64,000 nt of DNA from Hufsiella ginkgonis (GTDB lineage Bacteria > Bacteroidota > Bacteroidia > Sphingobacteriales > Sphingobacteriaceae): NCBI RefSeq assembly GCF_009834915.1, contig NZ_WVHS01000007.1:62001-126000 (forward strand), read 5' to 3'. The notes below the pieces were generated by a model. The model was not told where the DNA came from, made no database searches, and was given only the letters and a program-made list of their open reading frames with translations. The first letter of the stretch is position 1. Each line of letters starts with the position of its first letter. Made by a program: the position numbers and the translations under genes. Of this stretch, positions 26,020-35,226 are shown piece after piece.

Positions 26020-27357
26020 ATGGCAATCTTAACCAAAGAAGAGGCTCGGGCCCTGATGCAAAAAGTATTAAGCTATTCGAAAGCCGACGAATGCGAAGTT
26101 AACCTTTCCGGATCTGACGGCGGGAACATTCGTTACGCCCGTAACTCCGTGTCGACCAGCGGCGGCACCAGCTCGGGCAGCCTGGTGGTACAATCGTCGT
26201 TCGGGAAGAAAGTCGGCGTAGCAACCATTAACGAGTTCGATGACGCCTCCCTGGAAAAGGTGGTCCGCAGGGCGGAAGAGCTGGCAAGGCTTGCCCCCGA
26301 GAATCCTGAGTTCATGAAGAACCTGGGCGCGCAAACCTACGATCCGCCACCGGCTACTTTTGTGACCTCCACGGCCAATATCACGCCCAAACAAAGAACG
26401 GATATGGTGGCGCAGAGCCTCCGGATCGCGAAAGAAAACAAGCTTACGGCCGCCGGGTTCCTGGAAAACAGCGCCGGGTACTCCGCAATGATGAATACCA
26501 GCGGTGTTTTCGCTTATAATACGTCAACCAATGTAAATTTCAACGTTACCCTCCGTACCGAAGACGGGAAAGGTTCGGGGTATGCTTCCAAGGGATATAA
26601 CGACGTAACCAAGCTCGACGTAGCTTCCGCGACCCGGATCGCAGCGCAAAAAGCCGCCGGTTCTTCGGCAGCCAAAGCGATTGAACCCGGAAAATATACC
26701 GTGATCCTGGAACCCGCGGCGGGCATCGTGCTGCTGGAAAACCTCTACTTTGGCCTGGATGCCCGCAGCGCCGATGAGGGACGCAGCTTCCTGAGCGCAC
26801 CGGGAGGCAAGACCAAACTCGGTCAGAAACTAGTAGATGAGCGGATCACTATTTATTCAGACCCTAACGATCCGGACCTGCCAACCAGCTCCTGGAACGG
26901 CGATGGGCGCCCGATGAAAAAGACCACCTGGATAGACAAGGGTGTGATCAAAAACCTGAGCTACTCGCGCTACTGGGCGGAGAAAAAGGGCGTTCCTGCA
27001 TTGCCCGGCCCGGATGGTATCACCATGGTGGGCGGGAACGCCTCCCTCGAAGACCTGATCAAAAGCACCGAAAAAGGGATCCTGGTAACGCGGTTATGGT
27101 ACATAAGGCCGGTAGATCCACAGACGCTGCTGTTCACCGGCCTCACCCGCGATGGTACTTTTTACATCGAAAACGGCAAGATTGCCTTCCCGGTGAAGAA
27201 TTTCCGCTTCAATGAAAGCCCCATTATCATGCTGAACAACCTGGATGCCCTGGGCAAACCGGAAAGGACCGTGAGCGGCGAATCCGGCGTGCACGCTATG
27301 ATCCCGCCAATGAAGATCAGAGACTTTACTTTCACCTCACTTTCTGATGCCGTTTAA
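26020..27357 (+). CDS. TldE/PmbA-family protein, partner of TldD
   Basis: The 445-residue protein is a TldD/PmbA-family member without the HExxxH metal motif, as expected for the non-catalytic TldE half. Conserved segments include KADECEVNLSGSDGGNIRYARN near 20-45, GFLENSAGY near 147 and GDGRPMKKTTWIDKGVIKNL near 295-315. It has no signal peptide of any kind, in contrast to the Tat-tagged TldD before it. If the pair is a heterodimer, TldE would have to ride along with TldD, or the two work in different compartments. Confidence 0.88.
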   Translation: MAILTKEEARALMQKVLSYSKADECEVNLSGSDGGNIRYARNSVSTSGGTSSGSLVVQSSFGKKVGVATINEFDDASLEKVVRRAEELARLAPENPEFMKNLGAQTYDPPPATFVTSTANITPKQRTDMVAQSLRIAKENKLTAAGFLENSAGYSAMMNTSGVFAYNTSTNVNFNVTLRTEDGKGSGYASKGYNDVTKLDVASATRIAAQKAAGSSAAKAIEPGKYTVILEPAAGIVLLENLYFGLDARSADEGRSFLSAPGGKTKLGQKLVDERITIYSDPNDPDLPTSSWNGDGRPMKKTTWIDKGVIKNLSYSRYWAEKKGVPALPGPDGITMVGGNASLEDLIKSTEKGILVTRLWYIRPVDPQTLLFTGLTRDGTFYIENGKIAFPVKNFRFNESPIIMLNNLDALGKPERTVSGESGVHAMIPPMKIRDFTFTSLSDAV

Positions 27358-27375
27358 CATTTACGAGTTAATAAT

Positions 27376-28068
27376 ATGGGACTTTACAGGAGATTAAAAC
27401 AACTGCGGCGGGTCGAGCTCACCATCCACCTCGCGTTGATGTCTGTTTTTAGTTTCGGTCTGTCTATCTTAAGGTGGCAGGTCACCGGGACAACCAGTTA
27501 CCTTTTCCTCAATTTTAACTTGTTCCTGGCTTTTATCCCCTGGGCGATCAGTTCACTGGTATTGCTGTACCCTAGGTTACAGCATAAATTGCTGTTAACG
27601 TTTTCGTTTTTTGTCTGGGTGCTGTTCTTTCCGAACGCGCCCTATATTTTGACGGACCTTTTTCACTTACGCGAAAGGATAAATGCGCCTGTTTGGTTCG
27701 ACCTTGCGCTGATCCTCTCGTTTGCCTGGACCGGCCTGCTGTTTGGGTTCAGCAGCCTGGTTGATATTGAATCATTGTTATCCCGGTATTTCCGCCGCAG
27801 CGTGGTAACCGGCATGATCGTGGTCCTGTTATTCTCTGCCGGCTTCGGCGTGTATCTTGGGCGCTTCCTTCGCTGGAACAGCTGGGACGTGATCAGTGCG
27901 CCGGACGTATTGTTCTTGGGGATCACCGACAGGTTCATTAATCCATTCGATCATTCCCGTACCTGGGGACTGACCATCGTTATAGGCATCCTGCTTAATT
28001 CGATGTTCTTTTCAGTCAGGCATTTTAAAGGCCGGCGCCCCGGAACCGCGGATCAGGCAATATCATAA
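27376..28068 (+). CDS. DUF1361 membrane protein
   Basis: 230 residues with about six membrane helices. FFPNAPYILTDLFHL near residue 82 and the GLYLG-like GVYLGRFLRWNSWD near 155 are the DUF1361 hallmarks. The function of the family is unknown. It follows tldE by 18 bases and may share its transcript. The 109-base gap to the convergent RDD gene holds no terminator or repeat that I can see. Confidence 0.85.
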   Translation: MGLYRRLKQLRRVELTIHLALMSVFSFGLSILRWQVTGTTSYLFLNFNLFLAFIPWAISSLVLLYPRLQHKLLLTFSFFVWVLFFPNAPYILTDLFHLRERINAPVWFDLALILSFAWTGLLFGFSSLVDIESLLSRYFRRSVVTGMIVVLLFSAGFGVYLGRFLRWNSWDVISAPDVLFLGITDRFINPFDHSRTWGLTIVIGILLNSMFFSVRHFKGRRPGTADQAIS

Positions 28069-28177
28069 AAGTTTCAGGCAAAGGGCGTAAAGGGGCCTAA
28101 TACATGGTTGTTCCGCTCACTTGTCCGCTTCTGGCGCTACTGCCCTTCCGTTTCCACCGAAGGTAATAACGGAAAAA

Positions 28178-28783
28178 CTATACCAGGCGCTCCTTAACGA
28201 CAAGCGTTCCGGCCATTTTATCGTGGAGGCATTGTTGCCTGCGATCAAAAAAACCGGTCAGGTACCCGATGCCAAGCAGAAGCCCAGAGAGCAGCTTTGC
28301 CAGGTTCCGTGCAAATGCCCTCCCGGTACTGATCGGCAAGCCTGTCTCATCACAGACCTTCAGCCCCAGCCAGCTCTTTCCAAAAGTGCCCTGGCGCTGG
28401 GAGCCCTCCATAACGGCGGCGTAAACGATCTTTACAGGTAGCAGCAGCAACGGCAAGCTGATGGAGATGAGCGCTTTCATGATCTTTCCGTCGGTTAAGA
28501 TCACCAATAATAAGGCAACCGCTACGCTAACGGTGGCTACCACGAAATAATCGATGGCTACCGCCAGCAACCTGACGTCGAGCGTAGCGAAATATTGAGG
28601 AGTGACGGCTATTTTTTTGAAACCCAGCAGCTTCCGGAGCTCGGGGATTTCATGGGCTTCTTTATAATCATCCATCCCGGTCGTTTTCATGAACGTACCG
28701 GGACGGATGTTTAATGTTTGCAGTTCAGCGAGATCATGCGGACCAGTGGGTTTTCCATCTACTACGATATACCAGTCCTTCAT
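28178..28783 (-). CDS. GYF_2 plus RDD-family membrane protein
   Basis: 201 residues. The first 50 (WYIVVDGKPTGPHDLAELQTL) form a GYF_2-type module; the rest is an RDD domain with the Arg-Asp pattern VRLLAVAIDYF near 70 and GTFGKSWLGLKVCDETG near 145, plus three membrane helices. RDD proteins are membrane proteins of largely unknown role, some linked to ion or osmotic homeostasis. It is the last gene of the minus-strand group SDR, PspC, LiaF-like, RDD. Confidence 0.85.
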   Translation of the reverse strand: MKDWYIVVDGKPTGPHDLAELQTLNIRPGTFMKTTGMDDYKEAHEIPELRKLLGFKKIAVTPQYFATLDVRLLAVAIDYFVVATVSVAVALLLVILTDGKIMKALISISLPLLLLPVKIVYAAVMEGSQRQGTFGKSWLGLKVCDETGLPISTGRAFARNLAKLLSGLLLGIGYLTGFFDRRQQCLHDKMAGTLVVKERLV

Positions 28784-28792
28784 GCAATGCGG

Positions 28793-29761
28793 TTAGTATC
28801 TTGATACGTTAAAGTCAGAGAGGCCACCCTTCAGGTCGATGATGATCGTTTTGGCGGCGGTCTTAAAGTTCGAAGTTACAAAAGTTCCATCAGGTTGTTT
28901 GGTAAAGCCTTCGAAATCTGACGAAGAAAGACCCGACTTGACCCTTACCTGGCATCCCACGGAAGCCGGCACCTTTAACTTCACTTCTGCCATACCTGTA
29001 TTTGCAGTTACGCGGGTGATCGTTTCCGGCGGCACGCCAAGTTTCGCTTCGAAAGAAGCGGCACCGCCGTGAAGGTCAAGGCTCCCTACTCTAAATGCAC
29101 TGAGGTCGAATTTACTTTCGCCTGCGCCAACATTTACGTTAATATCCCAGATAGGGCGGGTATTAAGCCTGAGGCGTGCTTCGTTACCCTCGTTATCGCC
29201 ATGAAAAAAGCGTTTCGAGCCGGAGGTCATGTTAAAGTTAACGATCTGCAGGCTGTCTTTGGGGGTGTTTGTGAGCGTGTAACCGTTTTTCGAGCCTTTA
29301 AAGCTGGCATCTACCAGGTCCGAAGTGGTATCGCTGATGCGGTAGCTGGTGGCGCCTCCCCGGATGTTGAGCTCGGCATGTGTAATACCGGCGTTTAAAG
29401 GAGCGATCATGTTATCACCTTCCCATTTGCTGTTGCGGCGGTCGTTATCGTCGTCATGGTCATCGTCATGGTCTTCGTACTGGTAATTGAACCACCGGTT
29501 GGCACTACGGTCGGGCGGCATACTTCCCTGGTAAGCGATAAAACCAAGCACCAGTACAGTGATCACCACGGCGACATAAGGGCTTGCCGCCGCATCCGAA
29601 CGGGAGAACAACATATTTACACCGAAGAGGATGAGTATCACCGGCCAAAACATCCTGATACTTCTCCACCAGTAAAAGTCAATTACATCAAAGCTTTCGA
29701 GCAGGAATACCCCGCCTATAAAAATGAGGATCAGACCCCATACTAATTTTTCGGTTTTCAT
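28793..29761 (-). CDS. LiaF-like envelope protein (DUF5668 plus toast-rack domain)
   Basis: 322 residues: paired membrane helices in LVWGLILIFIGGVFLLESFDVIDFYWW and WPVILILFGVNMLF (residues 6-50), a third near 62-80, a striking Asp/His-rich linker (EDHDDDHDDDNDRR, about 98-111), then a beta-solenoid toast-rack domain (about 125-320) as in LiaF/DUF2154 proteins. Together with the adjacent PspC gene, two bases upstream in transcription order, it resembles the Lia/Psp envelope-stress modules of other phyla. The linker could bind divalent metal. Confidence 0.82.
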   Translation of the reverse strand: MKTEKLVWGLILIFIGGVFLLESFDVIDFYWWRSIRMFWPVILILFGVNMLFSRSDAAASPYVAVVITVLVLGFIAYQGSMPPDRSANRWFNYQYEDHDDDHDDDNDRRNSKWEGDNMIAPLNAGITHAELNIRGGATSYRISDTTSDLVDASFKGSKNGYTLTNTPKDSLQIVNFNMTSGSKRFFHGDNEGNEARLRLNTRPIWDINVNVGAGESKFDLSAFRVGSLDLHGGAASFEAKLGVPPETITRVTANTGMAEVKLKVPASVGCQVRVKSGLSSSDFEGFTKQPDGTFVTSNFKTAAKTIIIDLKGGLSDFNVSRY

Positions 29762-29763
29762 GG

Positions 29764-30336
29764 TTAAATATTTTGGGAGGGGTCAGTAGTGTTTGGGTTG
29801 GCAGTTGGTTCCTCTTCAGGAAGGTCGATCGGTTGCTTGGGAGCCACTACAGGTGATTCAGGCGTCCTGGCAGCTTTTGTAAGCAGCATGATACCGGGAA
29901 TAATCAGCGCGAGCGGCCAAAGTTTCCAGAAAGCAAACCACAAAGGCAGGATGTTAAGCTGGTTAATCAGGAAGCAGACACCCACGCCAATTAAAATAAA
30001 GCCGGCAACTAATTTTCCGCTGTCGTCTTTTTTCTTGCCGGCATACTGGCTACTAAAATCAGGCTGTGGTGTGGCACCGGGGTACGGGCGGTCGCTATTA
30101 TAAACCCGGTAGTCGGGAGCGGCACCAGGATTTGGGTTGCCAAAAGGCATAAACGGCTTTTTAGGCACTGCGATCCAAAGAATGATGTAGGCCGGGAACC
30201 CGGCGCCGCCAGACACCAGTGCAACCAGGAAAGCGATTCTGACCCAGGTTACTTCCCAGTCAAAATACGCTGCGAGACCGGCGCACACGCCGCCGATCAT
30301 TTTGTTATTTTCGTCACGTTGTAGTTTCTTTTCCAT
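29764..30336 (-). CDS. PspC domain membrane protein
   Basis: 190 residues from the ATG at 30336. The N-terminus KLQRDENNKMIGGVCAGLAAYFDWEVTWVRIAF is a textbook PspC domain, with the following helix ending AYIILWIAVPKK. A DUF5668-like helix pair (about 115-160) and a Pro/Glu-rich tail follow. PspC is the membrane sensor of phage-shock systems. An ATG 30 bases upstream (30366) is possible but would overlap the SDR stop codon, and PspC homology starts right at the chosen codon. Confidence 0.88.
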   Translation of the reverse strand: MEKKLQRDENNKMIGGVCAGLAAYFDWEVTWVRIAFLVALVSGGAGFPAYIILWIAVPKKPFMPFGNPNPGAAPDYRVYNSDRPYPGATPQPDFSSQYAGKKKDDSGKLVAGFILIGVGVCFLINQLNILPLWFAFWKLWPLALIIPGIMLLTKAARTPESPVVAPKQPIDLPEEEPTANPNTTDPSQNI

Positions 30337-30362
30337 TGTTGTTCGTTTTAAATGTTGCGGGT

Positions 30363-31064
30363 TCATAACTCCCCTTTTACGGGCCGGATCAGCAGCTCGT
30401 CCACATTACAGCCATGGCTCATTTGCAAACAGTTTAACACTGCCGAGGCGATATCTGCCGCCGCTACGAAACGCGACTCGTCTTCTATCACCTCTCCCCA
30501 GGATTCCGTTAATGTCGATCCCGGGAGAATGGCCGTAACTTTCACGTGGTAAGGCATTAACTCTTCACGCAATACTCTTGTTAGACCCAGCAGGGCAAAT
30601 TTTGTTACAGTATAAGACCCCGCCGTAATCACTGGCTTTATGGCGGCGACAGAGCATATATTGATAATATGACCGGAACGGTTTTGACGCATTTGCCGCC
30701 CGAATATTTTGCATAACCGGTACGGCGCCCCGAGGTTTAGCGGAAGCTGGAGCGACAAAAGGTCGTCTTCTTCATCAAGAATGCGTGAGGGAATGAACAC
30801 ACCCGCGTTATTGACCAAAACATCTATTGATTTAAAGTGTTCATGTACAAAGTCTGCAAAACGTATCAGCTCCCCTTTGTCGGAGCAATCGGTCTGCAGG
30901 CCATGTATCTGTAAAGCAGGATGTGCTAATCGGAGTTCGGCCAGCAATCGTTCCAGGTCGTCCTGGTTCCTCGAACAAAGGGCCAGGTGATAACCCGCCG
31001 ACGCCAGTTTCAGCGCGATTGCTCTTCCGATACCTTTGGTGGCGCCTGTGATAACAGCATTCAT
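30363..31064 (-). CDS. Short-chain dehydrogenase/reductase
   Basis: 233 residues of classical SDR type: TGATKGIG at 6-13 for NAD(P) binding, NNAG at 85-88, catalytic Ser138, Tyr151 and Lys155 (YTVTK). Closest in feel to 3-oxoacyl-ACP reductase-like FabG relatives, but the substrate is unknown. It is the first gene of the minus-strand group ending with the RDD gene, and is divergent from mlaE with 58 bases between. Confidence 0.9.
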   Translation of the reverse strand: MNAVITGATKGIGRAIALKLASAGYHLALCSRNQDDLERLLAELRLAHPALQIHGLQTDCSDKGELIRFADFVHEHFKSIDVLVNNAGVFIPSRILDEEDDLLSLQLPLNLGAPYRLCKIFGRQMRQNRSGHIINICSVAAIKPVITAGSYTVTKFALLGLTRVLREELMPYHVKVTAILPGSTLTESWGEVIEDESRFVAAADIASAVLNCLQMSHGCNVDELLIRPVKGEL

Positions 31065-31122
31065 GTGGTTAAAATATGCAATCGTGTGTTCAAAATCTTA
31101 ATTTAGAAAAAAATATACTTAA

Positions 31123-31857
31123 ATGTTCTTTCACCCATTCGGTAAATATATACTCTTGCTAAAAGCTGTTTTCCGCAAACCCGAGAAATGGAACATTTAC
31201 AGGAAAGAGATCTTCAGGGAAATGGATTCGATCGGGGTAGGCTCCCTGGGAATTATCTCTATTATTTCGGTCTTCCTGGGTGCTGTTACCACGGTGCAAA
31301 CGGCTTTCCAGCTGGTGAGCGACCTGGTCCCGAAATCTGTGATCGGCGGCATCGTTCGTGACTCTACCATCCTCGAGCTCAGCCCTACTATTTCGGCCAT
31401 CGTACTTGCCGGCAAGGTCGGTTCAAGCGTCGCTTCGCAAATTGGTACCATGCGCGTTACCGAACAGATCGACGCCCTGGAGATCATGGGTATTAACTCG
31501 CCCGGCTACCTCATTCTGCCTAAAATACTAGGCGCTGTTTTTACCATCCCATTGCTCGTGATCATCTCCATCTCACTCAGTATCCTTGGAGGTTATCTTG
31601 CAGGTGTAGCCTCAGGCGCTGTTACCGCGCAGGATTTTATCAACGGGTTAAATACCGGCTTTATCCCGTTCACATTTACGGTTTCGATGGTTAAATCGAT
31701 CATTTTTGCGTTCATTATCACTTCCGTTTCTGCTTACCAGGGATTCTATACCAATGGCGGCGCACTTGAAGTAGGCCAATCGAGCACCAAGGCCGTAGTG
31801 ATCAGCTGTATCGCCATCCTTTGCGCAGATTATATCGTTGCCCAGTTACTCCTATGA
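31123..31857 (+). CDS. mlaE: MlaE-family ABC permease
   Basis: 244 residues. The family helix IGVGSLGIISIISVFLGAVTTVQTAFQL near 37-63 and ELSPTISAIVLAGKVGSSVASQIGTMRVTEQIDAL near 90-124 identify MlaE, the inner-membrane permease of the phospholipid transport system that keeps the outer membrane asymmetric. Its stop codon overlaps the mlaF start by 4 bases (ATGA). No MlaD, MlaB or MlaC gene is adjacent. A TAATTTAG box just upstream (about 31098) resembles the -7 element. Confidence 0.9.
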   Translation: MFFHPFGKYILLLKAVFRKPEKWNIYRKEIFREMDSIGVGSLGIISIISVFLGAVTTVQTAFQLVSDLVPKSVIGGIVRDSTILELSPTISAIVLAGKVGSSVASQIGTMRVTEQIDALEIMGINSPGYLILPKILGAVFTIPLLVIISISLSILGGYLAGVASGAVTAQDFINGLNTGFIPFTFTVSMVKSIIFAFIITSVSAYQGFYTNGGALEVGQSSTKAVVISCIAILCADYIVAQLLL

Positions 31858-32606
31858 TCGAGATTAAAAACATCAATAAAACCTTTGGCGAAAACCATGT
31901 CCTCCGCGGGATCTCGGCCGAATTTAACGAAGGCATGTGCAACCTGATCATCGGCGGGTCGGGCTCAGGGAAAACCACCCTGCTTAAATGTATGGTAGGT
32001 TTACACGAACCGGAAACGGGCTCGGTAAGCTATGATGGCCGCGATTTTACCCGGCTCAATTTCGAAGCCCGCATTGATGTCCGCAAAGAGATCGGCATGC
32101 TTTTCCAGAGCTCCGCACTTTTCGACTCGATGACGGTGGAGGAAAACATCATGTTCCCGCTCAACATGTTTACCGACCAAAACCGGAAAGAAAAACTCGA
32201 AAGGGTAAACTTCTGCCTCGACCGCGTGAACCTCGAAGGAAAAAATAAGCTGTTCCCGTCCGAGCTATCCGGCGGGATGAAAAAACGCGTCGGCATCGCG
32301 AGGGCTATTTCTATGCAGCCGAAATACCTGTTCGTGGATGAGCCAAACTCGGGCCTCGACCCTAAAACATCTATCGTAATTGACGAGCTGATCAAAGAGA
32401 TCACAGAAGAATATACCATCACCACGGTAGTAGTTACGCACGATATGAACTCCGTAATGGGGATTGGAGATAACATTATTTTCCTTGCAAACGGCCAAAA
32501 GGAATGGCAGGGATCTAACAAGGAAATTGCCCATACCGACAACAAGGAGCTAAACGATTTCGTATTCGCCAGCAAATTTATGCAGGCAGCGAAAGATAAA
32601 TTATAG
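31854..32606 (+). CDS. mlaF: MlaF-family ABC ATPase
   Basis: 250 residues from the ATG at 31854, which overlaps the mlaE stop. Walker A GGSGSGKTTLLK near residue 35, the Q-loop LFQSSALFDSMTV, signature LSGGMKKRVGIARA and Walker B YLFVDEPNSGLDP are all intact. LSGGMKKR rather than LSGGQ is typical of MlaF. It powers MlaE. The gene is followed at once by the partial heptad element E7. Confidence 0.93.
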   Translation: MIEIKNINKTFGENHVLRGISAEFNEGMCNLIIGGSGSGKTTLLKCMVGLHEPETGSVSYDGRDFTRLNFEARIDVRKEIGMLFQSSALFDSMTVEENIMFPLNMFTDQNRKEKLERVNFCLDRVNLEGKNKLFPSELSGGMKKRVGIARAISMQPKYLFVDEPNSGLDPKTSIVIDELIKEITEEYTITTVVVTHDMNSVMGIGDNIIFLANGQKEWQGSNKEIAHTDNKELNDFVFASKFMQAAKDKL

Positions 32607-32607
32607 G

Positions 32608-32637
32608 TTGTCAGTGATCAGCCGGGGTTCGCCCGGC
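32608..32637. repeat. Heptad remnant E7 with GC-rich hairpin
   Basis: TTGTCAG (32608) and TGATCAG (32615) are two in-phase units of the CTGATCA theme in reverse sense, beginning one base after the mlaF stop codon. They run into a hairpin, GCCGGG at 32621-32626 and CCCGGC at 32632-32637 with a 5-base loop. No right arm is found before the next gene, so this looks like a half element. The hairpin lacks a T run. Confidence 0.5.
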
Positions 32638-32699
32638 GGGGAGTTAATCAATTTATGGAGCGGGTGCCCGTTGCAGGCATTATTTTGACTAATTAGTGA

Positions 32700-32707
32700 T
32701 ATGTTTG
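32700..32707 (+). promoter_or_regulatory. -7 promoter box of the methyltransferase gene
   Basis: TATGTTTG matches TAnnTTTG and lies 20 bases before the ATG at 32728. Confidence 0.5.
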
Positions 32708-32727
32708 CGCAGCCTGTCATTTAACCT

Positions 32728-33618
32728 ATGATTCAACTGCTCACGCCCTCGTATTGGAAAGACTATGAACTGATCGATTGCGGCAACTTCGAAAAACTGG
32801 AACGCTTTGGCGAAATGATCCTGATCAGGCCCGAGCCACAGGCCGTATGGAACAAGGGGTTGCCGGAATCTGAGTGGACGAAGCTACATCACATCCGGTT
32901 TAAGGGCCGCTCGGCAACCTCCGGCGAGTGGATCAAAAAAAATCCCGGATCGCCCGACCGGTGGCATGTCACTTACCAGAATAACGAAGCCACTATCAGT
33001 TTCCGGCTGGCGCTTACTTCCTTCAAACATGTGGGGATCTTCCCGGAACAGGCCGTAAACTGGGATTATATTTCCGATACCATTAAACGCTTCAGTACTC
33101 CCCGGCCAAAAGTCCTCAACCTGTTTGCTTACACCGGCGGCGCATCGCTGATGGCGCAAGCGGCAGGCGCAGACACCTCGCACGTTGATTCTATTAAGCA
33201 GGTAGTTACCTGGGCCAATGAGAACATGGAGCTTTCCCGGCTAACGGATATCCGTTGGGTGGTAGAAGACGCCCTCAAGTTTGTAAAACGCGAGCTGAAA
33301 CGGGGAAAAAAATACAACGGGATCATTCTCGACCCCCCGGCGTACGGGCATGGGCCCAACGGCGAAAAATGGAAACTGGAGGATCATATCATGGAAATGA
33401 TGAACGATGTGACCAAACTACTTGATCCTGAAGAACATTTCCTGGTTCTCAACACTTATTCACTGGGGTTTTCGTCGGTAATTGTGGAAAACTTGATCCG
33501 GTCGTCGATACCAAATCCAATGAATCTTGAAACCGGCGAGTTATATTTACAAGCAACCGCGGGCAGCAAACTACCGCTCGGCGTATTTGGAAAAACGAGA
33601 AAGATCAGGGAAGCATAA
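32728..33618 (+). CDS. Class I SAM-dependent methyltransferase (RlmI/RlmK-like)
   Basis: 296 residues. VLNLFAYTGGASLMAQAAGADTSHVDSIKQVVTWANEN near 132-168 is the SAM-binding region as in the RlmI/RlmK rRNA methyltransferases, and IILDPPAYGHGP near 200 is the catalytic DPP(A/Y) motif. EDALKFVKRELKRGKKY precedes it. The likely target is a base in 23S rRNA, but these enzymes differ in target and I do not assign one. The usual N-terminal PUA domain is replaced by a small beta domain of about 100 residues. Confidence 0.85.
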   Translation: MIQLLTPSYWKDYELIDCGNFEKLERFGEMILIRPEPQAVWNKGLPESEWTKLHHIRFKGRSATSGEWIKKNPGSPDRWHVTYQNNEATISFRLALTSFKHVGIFPEQAVNWDYISDTIKRFSTPRPKVLNLFAYTGGASLMAQAAGADTSHVDSIKQVVTWANENMELSRLTDIRWVVEDALKFVKRELKRGKKYNGIILDPPAYGHGPNGEKWKLEDHIMEMMNDVTKLLDPEEHFLVLNTYSLGFSSVIVENLIRSSIPNPMNLETGELYLQATAGSKLPLGVFGKTRKIREA

Positions 33619-33648
33619 CTGCATCCCACACGCGGCAGCCATCACCCA

Positions 33649-35220
33649 ATGAAAAAGAACTTCTTCCTGATCCTGTTAATTGTTCCTTTTGCCGCTTCTG
33701 GCCAGCGTGCGGATATCCTGGTAAAGAACGGACGGATCGCAGACGGTACGGGGAACTCCTGGTTCTATGGCGATATCGCTATTAAAAAAGACAAGATCTT
33801 TGCCATCGGGAACCTGGGCGGGATGAAAGCGAAAACCGTGATCGATGCAGGAAAGAAAGTGATCGCCCCGGGTTTTATCGACGTACACACGCACATAGAG
33901 GGCGACGAAAAGGTCACGCCAACCGCCGACAATTTTATTTATGATGGCGTAACCACTGTCATTACGGGGAACTGCGGCGGATCCGAGGTAGATATCCGCC
34001 GCTATTTTCAGATGCTCGACAGCATTCACCTTTCTGTGAATACGGCAACATTTATTGGTCACAATGATGTACGCCGCGCCGTGATGGGCACAGAGAACCG
34101 CGAACCCACTGCGCCGGAACTGCGGAAAATGGAGGCGCTTGTTGAAAAAGCGATGCGCGACGGCGCCGTCGGCCTTTCTACCGGGCTTATTTATATACCG
34201 GGGACCTACGCCAAAACCGGCGAGGTGGTGGCGTTGGCAAAAACGGCATCCCGGTACCATGGCATCTATACCTCGCATATCCGTAGCGAGAGCCAGGAAG
34301 TATTTGCCGCTATAGATGAAGCGCTGAATATAGGACGACAAGCGAATATGCCGGTCCAGATCTCTCATTTTAAGATCGGCAAGCCCTGGTGGGGACGGTC
34401 TGACAGCACCCTCGGTATGATCATAAAAGCCCGGAATGAAGGTTTTGACGTTACCATCGATCAATACCCCTATACGGCCAGCAGCACTTCGCTGAATTCG
34501 ATCATACCGTCGTGGGCCCTGGAGAACGGCCGGGAGGAGATCCGCAAACGGCTGAACGACTCTCAAACCCGCCAGCTGATCGCGGCGGAAATGCTCGAAG
34601 ATATGGTAAAACGGCAGCGTCCCGATTTCAGCTATGCGGTGGTCGCCTATTTTGAGGCCGACCCGGCATTAAACGGAAAGAACATTTCGGAGATCAACGT
34701 GTTACAGGGTAGAAAAAAAACCATACCCGACGAAATTGAAACGATCCTGGGCCTTGTTGCCAGGGGCGGTGCGTCGATGGTGTTTCACAGTATGGACGAA
34801 GCCGATGTACAAAACATTATGAAATACCCGTTTACCATGATCGCCTCCGATTCCGGGATACGCCAGTTCGGCAAAGGCGTGCCCCATCCGCGCGGATACG
34901 GAAGTAACGCAAGGGTACTTTCAAAATATGTGCGCGAGAAAAATACGATCGGGCTGGAAGACGCCATCAGGCGGATGACCTCGCTGCCCGCGCAAAAGTT
35001 CGGGTTTACCGATCGCGGACTGCTGCGAAAAGGCATGAAGGCCGACCTGGTGATCTTTGACCCGGCGGCCGTTAATGACGAATCTACTTACGAAAAGCCC
35101 CACGCGTTTTCCAAAGGCTTCCAATATGTACTGGTGAACGGAAAAGTTACTGTTGATAACTTTATCCACACACAAGTGCGTAATGGACGTGTTTTGTACG
35201 GCCCGGGGCACCATAACTAA
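33649..35220 (+). CDS. Exported D-aminoacylase-like amidohydrolase
   Basis: 523 residues with a signal peptide (FFLILLIVPFAASGQ). The amidohydrolase core shows APGFIDVHTHIEGDE near 75-89, TGNCGGSEVD near 107 (the metal-binding Cys typical of D-aminoacylases), STGLIYIPGTYAKTGEVVALAK near 180-202, SHIRSESQEV near 206 and SDSGI near 400. The family hydrolyses N-acyl-D-amino acids or D-amino-acid dipeptides, so a role in salvage of peptidoglycan or D-peptides outside the cytoplasm is likely. The unknown lipoprotein gene starts 6 bases later. Confidence 0.88.
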   Translation: MKKNFFLILLIVPFAASGQRADILVKNGRIADGTGNSWFYGDIAIKKDKIFAIGNLGGMKAKTVIDAGKKVIAPGFIDVHTHIEGDEKVTPTADNFIYDGVTTVITGNCGGSEVDIRRYFQMLDSIHLSVNTATFIGHNDVRRAVMGTENREPTAPELRKMEALVEKAMRDGAVGLSTGLIYIPGTYAKTGEVVALAKTASRYHGIYTSHIRSESQEVFAAIDEALNIGRQANMPVQISHFKIGKPWWGRSDSTLGMIIKARNEGFDVTIDQYPYTASSTSLNSIIPSWALENGREEIRKRLNDSQTRQLIAAEMLEDMVKRQRPDFSYAVVAYFEADPALNGKNISEINVLQGRKKTIPDEIETILGLVARGGASMVFHSMDEADVQNIMKYPFTMIASDSGIRQFGKGVPHPRGYGSNARVLSKYVREKNTIGLEDAIRRMTSLPAQKFGFTDRGLLRKGMKADLVIFDPAAVNDESTYEKPHAFSKGFQYVLVNGKVTVDNFIHTQVRNGRVLYGPGHHN

Positions 35221-35226
35221 CAAAAA

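Noticed and set aside
28069-28177. A small gene or terminator in the gap between the DUF1361 and RDD genes
   Set aside because: No stem with a T run and no open frame independent of the RDD gene's shadow.
32621-32637. tRNA T-arm suggested by a GGTTCG loop in a GC hairpin
   Set aside because: The loop has 5 bases instead of 7 and no acceptor, anticodon or D arm can be folded around it.
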